Assembly (NCBI GenBank): GCA_024642765.1
Contig: JAHEAM010000282.1
Coordinates: forward strand, 1-5,530
DNA: 5,530 bases
Source of the DNA: Planctomycetaceae bacterium
GTDB taxonomy: Bacteria; Planctomycetota; Planctomycetia; Pirellulales; Pirellulaceae
Reading direction: 5' to 3'
Shown: positions 1-5,530 of the stretch, one piece after another
Numbering within the stretch: position 1 is the stretch's first letter
How the letters are laid out: each line of letters opens with the position of its first letter
Position numbers and translations under genes: made by a program
The notes under the pieces: generated by a model
Database searches by the model: none
Seen by the model: only the letters and a program-made list of their open reading frames with translations
What the model was told of the DNA's origin: nothing

Positions 1-1092
1 CCCCTTTTCGCAGCGACCATGCATCTCCAAGGCCTTACCACCACAATGCAACTCGGCCCCCTCATCGATTGCTCTTGCGATGGCCCCAAGAATTTTCGCT
101 TGGTGCGCCGCGCTGATAACGGCACCCATTTGGGTGGCCTCGTCGGCCGGGTCACCAACAATCAAGGCCTTCGTCTTTTTGACAAAGTCCTCTGTAAATC
201 GATCATAGATTGAGCGTTCGACCAAAATCCGCGACCCGCACAAACAAATCTGTCCGGAGTTTTGAAAGGAACTGCGCACAGTCGTCGCCAACATTTTGTC
301 ATAATCACAATCGGCAAAGATGAGATTAGGATTCTTCCCCCCAAGCTCTAATGAAACTTTCTTGAACATCGGCGCAGCCGTCGACGCTATTTTCTTTCCC
401 GTAATCGTACCGCCGGTAAATGAAATCGCCGGAATGTCGGGATGTTCAACAATCGCTTGACCAGCACTCACTCCAGTTCCTTGGACGATATTCAAGACCC
501 CTGCGGGAAAGTTAATTTCTTTGCAAACTTCGGCCAACAAAAAGGCCGTCGCCGGTGTCAACTCCGATGGCTTTGCGACCACACAATTACCTGCGGCCAA
601 AGCGGGAGCAATCTTCCAGGTAAAAAGATAAAGCGGCAAATTCCAAGGCGAAATTGTACCACCAACACCCCACGGCGAAGTCAGCGAGACATTAATTCCC
701 ATCGGACTATCGTGTGCCGACGAGGCTGATCCAACGATCAAACTCGCAAAGAATCGCAAATTCAATACAGCGCGCGGGATTTCGATTTGCCGCGCCAGAC
801 TCATTGGCTTGCCACTGTCGCGAGATTCAACGGCCGCAAATTTTTCGAGATGATGCTCAACGCCAGCTGCCAAACGCTTTAGCCAAGTCGACCGTTGTTC
901 AATAGACGACTGCCCCCAAGCTGCAGCCGCAGTCTGCGCTGCCTCAACTGCAGCGTCCACATCTGCGGCATTGCTATTCGCGATCTTGGTATAAACCTTG
1001 CCTGTAGCTGGTTCGAAGTTTTCTAGCCATTCGCCGCTAGAGGGCTCAATGAAGTCGCCACCGACAAACGATCGTATCGAACCTACAGACAT
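1..1092 (-). CDS. Aldehyde dehydrogenase, probable 2-aminomuconate-semialdehyde dehydrogenase (3' end cut by window)
   Basis: NAD(P)-dependent aldehyde dehydrogenase, probably oxidising 2-aminomuconate 6-semialdehyde to 2-aminomuconate in the lower kynurenine pathway, in the cytoplasm. The 364 codons visible read from ATG 1092 to the window edge; the family is about 485 residues, so roughly 120 C-terminal residues lie outside. Seen in the translation: SPWNLPL with oxyanion Asn151, AKPSE around Lys174, the FTGGT cofactor loop (225-229), LELGGKNP with general base Glu249, and FQNSGQICLCGSR with nucleophile Cys283. The ICLC-SR context and IPR-V-N-RFFAS segment (Arg107 and Arg113) resemble human ALDH8A1, and Arg107 may match the Arg that binds the substrate carboxylate. 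The start overlaps the end of the SDR gene by 10 nt, with GGAGG 9 nt upstream. The close relative 2-hydroxymuconic semialdehyde dehydrogenase cannot be excluded by sequence alone; the neighbouring kynurenine genes favour the amino substrate. Confidence 0.88.
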   Translation of the reverse strand, partial: MSVGSIRSFVGGDFIEPSSGEWLENFEPATGKVYTKIANSNAADVDAAVEAAQTAAAAWGQSSIEQRSTWLKRLAAGVEHHLEKFAAVESRDSGKPMSLARQIEIPRAVLNLRFFASLIVGSASSAHDSPMGINVSLTSPWGVGGTISPWNLPLYLFTWKIAPALAAGNCVVAKPSELTPATAFLLAEVCKEINFPAGVLNIVQGTGVSAGQAIVEHPDIPAISFTGGTITGKKIASTAAPMFKKVSLELGGKNPNLIFADCDYDKMLATTVRSSFQNSGQICLCGSRILVERSIYDRFTEDFVKKTKALIVGDPADEATQMGAVISAAHQAKILGAIARAIDEGAELHCGGKALEMHGRCEKG

Positions 1093-1871
1093 TGCGTCCG
1101 CCCTCCATCAATCGGCAAATTGATCCCAGTAATGTAGCCCGCTGATGGACTGCAAAGAAATGCAATCGCTTGCCCGATTTCATCGGCTTCTGCAAACCGG
1201 CGTGCAGGAATCGAAGCCAACATTGCGGACTCGACGTCGTCTTTGGAAGATTTCTTTTTTGATGCCGCCGATTCAACGATTGCATCCAACCGTGCGGTTC
1301 GCGTCGCGCCTGGCAAAACATTATTCACGGTGATTCCAAATGGAGCCAGTTCCGTCGCCAGAGTCTTGCTCCAATTTGCGACCGCTCCACGAATCGTATT
1401 GGAAACCCCAAGTCCTGCGATGGGTTGTTTCACACTTGTTGAAATCACGTTGACAATTCGGCCAAACGATTCGTGTTTCATTCCGGGCACAATCTTCTGT
1501 ACAAGCATTTGATTGACCAGCAAGTGATTACTGAATGCATTCACAAACTCTGCTGCGTTCGCATCCAAAACGGGCCCGCCCGGTGGTCCACCTGTATTGT
1601 TTACAAGAATATGACAGGCACGGTTTTGAGAAAGCCAGGTCCCAATGGCCGTTTCTACTGTTTCGAGTTTCGAAAAATCGGCAACCAAGGTTTGGTGAAC
1701 TTGCCCCTGCGTTGATGGCAGGCCGACACGAGCTGCCTCAAGCGATTCCGCATTGCGGGCAAACAATGTCACTTCGGCCCCCAACTCGGCAAGCTCCACC
1801 GCGGCCGCCAACCCAATGCCTTGAGAACTACCACACACAATAGCTCGCTTTTGCGTCAAATCCAAGTTCAT
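1083..1871 (-). CDS. SDR-family oxidoreductase-like protein with degenerate catalytic site
   Basis: A 262-residue short-chain dehydrogenase/reductase fold protein of usual family length. Seen: N-terminal dinucleotide loop GSSQGIG (14-20), NNTGG (91-95) in place of the NNAG motif, GRIVNVIS (137-144) with the catalytic-position Ser144, and the C-terminal IPARRF...EI...FLCSPSAGYITG...DGG block (221-257). Aligning against FabG from Ser144 through the following SKTLATE helix without gaps puts Ser157 where the catalytic Tyr belongs and Arg161 where the Lys belongs, so the Tyr-x-x-x-Lys pair is absent. A subgroup of FabG-like SDRs with an imperfect tetrad is known from domain databases, so this is probably an inherited subfamily trait and not a recent lesion; the frame is intact. 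It is first in a two-gene minus-strand operon and overlaps the aldehyde dehydrogenase. The substrate is unknown; a role in aminomuconate or 3-hydroxyanthranilate breakdown is only suggested by position. The start at ATG 1871 fits the SDR N-terminus, with only a weak GGA close upstream. Confidence 0.9.
   Translation of the reverse strand: MNLDLTQKRAIVCGSSQGIGLAAAVELAELGAEVTLFARNAESLEAARVGLPSTQGQVHQTLVADFSKLETVETAIGTWLSQNRACHILVNNTGGPPGGPVLDANAAEFVNAFSNHLLVNQMLVQKIVPGMKHESFGRIVNVISTSVKQPIAGLGVSNTIRGAVANWSKTLATELAPFGITVNNVLPGATRTARLDAIVESAASKKKSSKDDVESAMLASIPARRFAEADEIGQAIAFLCSPSAGYITGINLPIDGGRTQCL
1102..1106 (-). promoter_or_regulatory. Ribosome binding site for the aldehyde dehydrogenase gene
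   Basis: On the minus strand GGAGG lies 9 nt before the ATG at 1092. It is embedded in the last codons of the SDR gene, where it also encodes part of the conserved Asp-Gly-Gly motif, so its match to the Shine-Dalgarno consensus could be partly coincidental. It supports the 1092 start and reinitiation after SDR translation. Confidence 0.5.
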
Positions 1872-2013
1872 CGTTCCACTCGACCAATGCCAAATACCTT
1901 CAATCTACCGTCTTGCAATCAGACAAGGAACCCTCTGCCCATTCACTACCGTGCGAAGGATGTATTCTTGCTTTATAATTTATCCACGTCATCATTTTAG
2001 CAACTGGAATCGA
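1872..2013. promoter_or_regulatory. Divergent intergenic region between the two kynurenine operons
   Basis: This 142-base stretch separates the minus-strand SDR/aldehyde dehydrogenase pair from the plus-strand formamidase/kynureninase/monooxygenase genes. It must carry the promoters of at least one and probably both units and is the natural place for a shared regulator to bind. I see a good -10 box for the plus strand (listed separately), a poor minus-strand candidate (TTGCAA at 1913-1918 followed 16 nt later by TATTTG), and no convincing palindromic operator. No RNA gene or small ORF is supported here. Confidence 0.6.
1951..1979 (+). promoter_or_regulatory. Candidate sigma-70 promoter for the formamidase-kynureninase-monooxygenase operon
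   Basis: A perfect TATAAT hexamer stands at 1974-1979, in a local AT-rich stretch. At a 17-nt spacing the -35 position reads GTGCGA (1951-1956), only 3 of 6 matches to TTGACA, so activator help would be plausible. Transcription would begin near 1986 and give a leader of roughly 28 nt before the ATG at 2014. That would place the upstream GTG (1951) and ATG (1960) codons outside the transcript. Confidence 0.4.
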
Positions 2014-2859
2014 ATGGCCAATTTCCAAATAAAACTTGAACACGCTGGCAAAACCGCATTGGTCCGCTCGGACGCTGGTGTTTCGCTTGCGATCAATCAG
2101 ACTTTTGCTGACGACCAGCCAAACCATTTCGCGACGCCGGATGCCTCGCGACGGGACTACGAAGCCGACGGCTTTGTCGGAAACACCACGCGTGGCGGTA
2201 GTTGTAACGTCGATGTGCTCACAGTGATTCCACATTGCAACGGGACGCACACCGAGACAATGGCTCACATAGTTCGCGGCGATTACTTTATTGGTAAAAC
2301 TTTACGACATGGCCCCCTGTTGGCACAACTCATCACGGTCGAGTGTGATTCTGCAAACGACTGCGTCGAAACGTACGATCCGCCGCTGGCGCCCAACGAC
2401 AAAATCGTCACAGCTGAACGTCTCAAGGCGATCTTAGACTCGGTGGATTTGGACAAACAATTTTGCCGCCCCGAAGCTCTCATTATTCGAACGCTGCCCA
2501 ATGACGAAACGAAAAGATCGCGTGAATATAGTTTCGATTCGCCGCCACCGTTTTTGACCAACAACGCGATGACGCTGATCCTTGAGTTTCAATTCAAACA
2601 CCTTTTACTCGATCTGCCTTCCGTCGATCGGATGCAAGACAAGGGGCGATTGAGTAACCACTGCTTATTTTGGTCGGTTGATGTTGAAACTCGAGTTCCT
2701 AAAAACGAATCGACTTGGAATCAAACTATTTCCGAAATGATCTACGCACCCGAGGCACTGCGCGATGGGTTATACTTGCTCGACCTACAGGTTTGCGCCC
2801 TGAATACGGATGCGTCGCCATCGCGTCCCCTTTTGTTTCCAATTGAAATCCAAGGCTAA
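2014..2859 (+). CDS. Cyclase-family hydrolase, probable kynurenine formamidase
   Basis: Probably hydrolyses N-formyl-L-kynurenine to kynurenine plus formate, the step feeding the two genes downstream. From ATG 2014 it is 281 residues, longer than the roughly 210 of classical KynB. Family marks: PHCNGTHTETMAH (73-85) corresponds to the HxGTHxDxPxH metal motif of the cyclase superfamily, LLLDLPSVDR (197-206) to the conserved 'D-PSVD' strand, His216 in SNHCLFW and Glu241 in TISEMIY to the later metal ligands, ending with an LLDLQV strand. Position by position the first motif reads C-x-G-T-H-x-E-x-M-x-H (Cys75, His79, Glu81, His85), so the first His, the Asp and the Pro are changed. The frame extends upstream to GTG 1951, but those 21 residues do not look like the family and the TATAAT box lies within them; a weak TGGAA sits 4 nt before ATG 2014. 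Function rests on family plus neighbours; another amidohydrolase role is possible. Confidence 0.82.
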   Translation: MANFQIKLEHAGKTALVRSDAGVSLAINQTFADDQPNHFATPDASRRDYEADGFVGNTTRGGSCNVDVLTVIPHCNGTHTETMAHIVRGDYFIGKTLRHGPLLAQLITVECDSANDCVETYDPPLAPNDKIVTAERLKAILDSVDLDKQFCRPEALIIRTLPNDETKRSREYSFDSPPPFLTNNAMTLILEFQFKHLLLDLPSVDRMQDKGRLSNHCLFWSVDVETRVPKNESTWNQTISEMIYAPEALRDGLYLLDLQVCALNTDASPSRPLLFPIEIQG

Positions 2860-2868
2860 GTTGCTCGA

Positions 2869-4170
2869 ATGTCCGTGAACCCGACAAACAATCCCTCCGC
2901 TTCTTCGGCAAAAGAACTCGACGAGGCCGACCCGCTCAGTCGATTCCGTGACGAGTTCTACATTCCAGAAACGCCAGACCGCCAACCGCGAACTTATTTC
3001 GTTGGCAATTCCTTGGGCCTTCAGCCGCGACGTACCGCGGAGTTACTCAACGAGGAACTTGAGAATTGGCAGCGCCTGGGAGTGCGAGGTCATTTCACCG
3101 GACGATTTCCTTGGATGCCCTACCATGAGTTCTTGACATCTGCGATGGCTTTCTTAGTCGGCGCTCGCGATGAAGAAGTCGTAATGATGAATTCATTGAC
3201 AACGAACTTACATTTGATGATGGCGACATTCTATCGCCCAACTGGCCGCAAACGAAAAATATTGATCGAAGGCCACGCGTTCCCATCAGACCACTACGCG
3301 GTCGAATCTCAAATCAAATGGCACGGCCTTGCTCCTGAAGATTGTCTGCATGTCGTCGCGCCCAACTCGAATGGGCTATTTGACATGGATTCGATTTGTG
3401 AATTGATCGAACAGCAGCGAGATGAACTTGCCCTAATTTTGTTGCCGGGTGTTCAGTATTACACAGGCCAAGTTTTTGACATGCAGCGACTGGCACAAGT
3501 GGCCCGAGAGAATGATGTTTGCATTGGCTTTGATTTGGCGCATGCAGCGGGCAATTTGCGATTGCAACTACATGACTGGGGTCCGGATTTTGCTGTTTGG
3601 TGTTCTTACAAATACCTTAATGCCGGCCCCGGCTCAGTGGGCGGTTGTTTCGTTCACAGTCGACACGCGACGAATACGGAACTGATGCGGCTTGCCGGTT
3701 GGTGGGGCCACGACAAACAGACTCGATTTTTGATGGAAAACAACTTCCAGGCGATTCCAACTGCGGAGGGCTGGCAGCTTAGCAACCCTCCGATCCTTTC
3801 CTTAGCCGCGATTAGGGCCTCACTCGATGTGTTTCGCAGGGCAGGGGGGATGGAACCACTCGCGGAACGAACGCAACGCATCAATCAATACTTTCGAAAT
3901 TTGCTGAATGAACGCTTGGGTGACACGATTCATGTCCTGACACCTGCTGCAAATGATAAGATTGCTTGCGGATGTCAACTCTCGCTGCAAGTGCTTTCAC
4001 CAAACGTCTCCGGAAAATCCGTTAAGGGAAAACTTGATTCTGCGGGTATTGAAACAGACTGGCGTGAACCAAACGTGATCCGAACGGCGCCTGTGCCACT
4101 GTACAATCGATTTGTCGAAATCAAATATTTTGTGGAAACGCTGGCGAGCATTCTTTTGGACCACTCATGA
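2869..4170 (+). CDS. kynU: Kynureninase (3-hydroxykynureninase type)
   Basis: Pyridoxal-phosphate enzyme that cleaves (3-hydroxy)kynurenine to (3-hydroxy)anthranilate and alanine; cytoplasmic, usually a homodimer. The 433-residue length is normal (about 416-465 in the family). Seen in order: YFVGNSLGLQP (43-53), NSLTTNLHLMM (108-118) of the phosphate pocket, FPSDHYA-ESQ (138-147), LLPGVQYYTGQ (191-201), GFDLAHAAGN (220-229) with cofactor Asp222 and His225, WCSYKYLNAGPG (244-255) with Schiff-base Lys248, GWWGHD (277-282), and LSNPPI (304-309). His75 in GHFTG, Ser305 and Asn306 match the human residues His102, Ser332 and Asn333 that favour 3-hydroxykynurenine over kynurenine. It begins 9 nt after the formamidase stop and its TGA is shared with the ATG of the monooxygenase. 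No good Shine-Dalgarno is visible; AAGG is too distant, so coupling to the upstream gene is likely. Confidence 0.96.
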   Translation: MSVNPTNNPSASSAKELDEADPLSRFRDEFYIPETPDRQPRTYFVGNSLGLQPRRTAELLNEELENWQRLGVRGHFTGRFPWMPYHEFLTSAMAFLVGARDEEVVMMNSLTTNLHLMMATFYRPTGRKRKILIEGHAFPSDHYAVESQIKWHGLAPEDCLHVVAPNSNGLFDMDSICELIEQQRDELALILLPGVQYYTGQVFDMQRLAQVARENDVCIGFDLAHAAGNLRLQLHDWGPDFAVWCSYKYLNAGPGSVGGCFVHSRHATNTELMRLAGWWGHDKQTRFLMENNFQAIPTAEGWQLSNPPILSLAAIRASLDVFRRAGGMEPLAERTQRINQYFRNLLNERLGDTIHVLTPAANDKIACGCQLSLQVLSPNVSGKSVKGKLDSAGIETDWREPNVIRTAPVPLYNRFVEIKYFVETLASILLDHS

Positions 4171-5528
4171 AACAAATGGGAATCACAATTGTTGGTGGAG
4201 GACTGGTCGGGGCCCTTCTAGCTACGATGCTCGGTCGGCGTGGTTACAAAGTAACCGTTTTCGAAAAACGACCGGATATGCGCCGCAACAAAATGTCGGC
4301 GGGACGTTCCATCAACTTGGCTTTGGCCAAACGTGGAATTGCAGCTCTTAAACAAGCGGAACTCTTCGACGATGTGGAGTCGTTGTTGACTCCAATGGCC
4401 GGCAGAATGTTGCATCCACTGGGCCAAGACTTGGAGTTTTCACCTTATGGCCAACGCCCGCATGAAGTCATCTATTCTGTTTCTCGAGGCTTTTTGAACG
4501 AACGAATGCTGACCGCGGCCGAAGACTCCGACAACGTTCGATTTCACTTCAATTGTGAATGTACGGCGGTAGATCTTGAAAATCAAACGGTCACACTGAA
4601 AAATCACTCGACGGGTGATACATGGGAACATCGTTATAAAGTTCTAATTGGGACCGACGGCGCAAATTCTGAGGTTCGAGATGCTGTTGTAGCACGAGGC
4701 GGAGGCACTTGGCGAACAGACTGGCTTGATCATGACTATAAGGAATTGACGATTCCCGCCGGCCCGAAAGCAACCTATCTTATTGAAGAAAATGCGTTGC
4801 ACATTTGGCCACGTCATGGCTACATGCTGATCGCGCTACCAAATTTAGACGGTAGCTTCACGGTCACATTGTTTTTGCAGAAGAATGGAACGCCCAGTTT
4901 TGAGCATCTCACTGATCGCCAAACCGTCGAACAGTTTTTTAGCGAACAATTCCCCGATGCAGCAGAGCTAATCCCAAATCTCGGGGACGATTTCTTCGAG
5001 AATCCGACAGGCGTCTTGGGTACTGTGCGCTGCACGAAGTGGACGGACGGAGGCGTCGCTTGCCTGCTCGGTGATGCAGCCCACGCAATAGTTCCCTTTC
5101 ACGGCCAAGGCATGAATGCGGGGTTCGAGGACTGCAGTGTCCTGATGCACTTGCTGGAAGAACACGACCTCGATTGGCCCAGCACTTTGCTGGAATTCGA
5201 ACGCTTGCGCCGCCCCAATGCCGATGCAATCGCGGATATGGCCTTGGAAAATTATGTCACAATGCGAGATTCTGTGTTGGATCCGAGGTTTCAACTGAAG
5301 AAACAATTAGGATTCCAACTCGAACAAAAATTCCCCACGCAGTTCATCCCCCGCTATTCGATGGTCACGTTCCACACGATACCTTATGCCGAAACTCTCC
5401 ATCGAGGCCAATTACAAGACAAGATTCTCGAAGAACTTATCGGTGCTCATGATGATCTCAATCACATTGATTGGTCGCTTGCAAGTTCACTGATTGCCGA
5501 CCGTCTACCAAAACTAACCACGCTTTAG
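4167..5528 (+). CDS. kmo: Kynurenine 3-monooxygenase
   Basis: FAD-dependent aromatic hydroxylase converting L-kynurenine to 3-hydroxykynurenine with NADPH and O2. Seen over 453 residues: the Rossmann loop GGGLVG (10-15) with ribose-binding Glu33 in VFEKR, the highly typical GRSINLALAKRG (46-57), PMAGRMLH (76-83) with Arg80, VIYSVSRGFLNERML (101-115) with Tyr103, GTDGANS-VR (162-171), and the second FAD motif LLGDAAHAIVPFHGQGMN (300-317). NYV-MR (362-367, Asn362) and MVTFHTIPY (399-407, Tyr407) fit the substrate pocket. Arg80, Tyr103, Asn362 and Tyr407 appear to match the carboxylate and ring contacts known in Pseudomonas and human enzymes. The protein ends soon after TFHTIPY and lacks the C-terminal membrane helix of mitochondrial forms, so it should be soluble. 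Its ATG overlaps the kynureninase stop (ATGA), with a weak GGA 6 nt upstream. The window ends 2 nt past the stop, so no terminator can be judged. Confidence 0.97.
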   Translation: MKQMGITIVGGGLVGALLATMLGRRGYKVTVFEKRPDMRRNKMSAGRSINLALAKRGIAALKQAELFDDVESLLTPMAGRMLHPLGQDLEFSPYGQRPHEVIYSVSRGFLNERMLTAAEDSDNVRFHFNCECTAVDLENQTVTLKNHSTGDTWEHRYKVLIGTDGANSEVRDAVVARGGGTWRTDWLDHDYKELTIPAGPKATYLIEENALHIWPRHGYMLIALPNLDGSFTVTLFLQKNGTPSFEHLTDRQTVEQFFSEQFPDAAELIPNLGDDFFENPTGVLGTVRCTKWTDGGVACLLGDAAHAIVPFHGQGMNAGFEDCSVLMHLLEEHDLDWPSTLLEFERLRRPNADAIADMALENYVTMRDSVLDPRFQLKKQLGFQLEQKFPTQFIPRYSMVTFHTIPYAETLHRGQLQDKILEELIGAHDDLNHIDWSLASSLIADRLPKLTTL

Positions 5529-5530
5529 AA

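Noticed and set aside
1376..1403. SDR as a pseudogene because of the lost Tyr and Lys
   Set aside because: The frame is uninterrupted, length and other motifs are normal, and both substitutions fit a known imperfect-tetrad SDR subgroup.
1145..1843. Several plus-strand open frames opposite the SDR gene
   Set aside because: They are antisense shadows of an intact SDR with clear motifs, and none has a ribosome site or recognisable domain.
1905..1952. Direct repeat CTACCGT at 1905-1911 and 1946-1952, start-to-start distance 41 bp
   Set aside because: Near four helical turns apart and so tempting as an operator pair, but a 7-base repeat is expected roughly by chance in a 142-base stretch and the similarity does not extend beyond it.
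1951..2013. N-terminal extension of the formamidase from GTG 1951 or ATG 1960
   Set aside because: The extra residues have no family likeness, and the TATAAT box at 1974-1979 falls inside them. ATG 2014 opens directly into the family-like sequence.
1900..2268. Minus-strand open frame of 122 codons across the intergenic region and formamidase start
   Set aside because: It is antisense to a well supported gene, has no recognisable motifs, and crosses the promoter region.
4939..5306. Overlapping minus-strand open frames opposite the monooxygenase
   Set aside because: Both lie opposite strongly conserved FAD-motif coding sequence and show no protein-family features.
1..5530. CRISPR arrays, insertion sequences, tRNA/rRNA genes, tandem repeats, attachment sites
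   Set aside because: Nothing resembling them was seen on either strand; coding density is nearly complete and the only real gap is the 142-base divergent region.

Overview
The window holds five protein genes in two divergent groups that together form most of a tryptophan/kynurenine degradation cluster. The organism is a bacterium: genes are tightly packed, without introns, and joined by short overlaps. Base composition is moderate, Shine-Dalgarno sites are mostly weak, and several proteins (eukaryote-like kynureninase, cyclase-family formamidase) look like versions I associate with environmental Bacteroidota and Planctomycetota. A marine or freshwater planctomycete-like source is my best guess, but this is inference from style and not from a marker gene.

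Left arm, minus strand (1-1871): an SDR-family protein is transcribed first and overlaps by 10 nt an aldehyde dehydrogenase that runs off the left edge. The aldehyde dehydrogenase has the full catalytic set and resembles the ALDH8A1 / 2-aminomuconate-semialdehyde dehydrogenase group. The SDR lacks the usual catalytic Tyr and Lys.

Middle (1872-2013): a 142-base divergent intergenic region. It contains a perfect TATAAT box that would serve the rightward genes.

Right arm, plus strand (2014-5528): a kynurenine-formamidase-like cyclase-family hydrolase, then kynureninase after a 9-nt gap, then kynurenine 3-monooxygenase starting inside the kynureninase stop codon (ATGA overlap). The window ends two bases after the monooxygenase stop.

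Read as a pathway: N-formylkynurenine -> kynurenine (formamidase) -> 3-hydroxykynurenine (monooxygenase) -> 3-hydroxyanthranilate + alanine (kynureninase). After ring cleavage and decarboxylation by enzymes not seen here (3-hydroxyanthranilate dioxygenase, ACMS decarboxylase), 2-aminomuconate semialdehyde would be oxidised by the aldehyde dehydrogenase. The presence of that last enzyme points to carbon/nitrogen catabolism more than NAD synthesis. The SDR has no assigned step and is the least explained gene. The pathway itself is known; the novel-looking points are the degenerate SDR active site and the altered metal-ligand motif of the formamidase.
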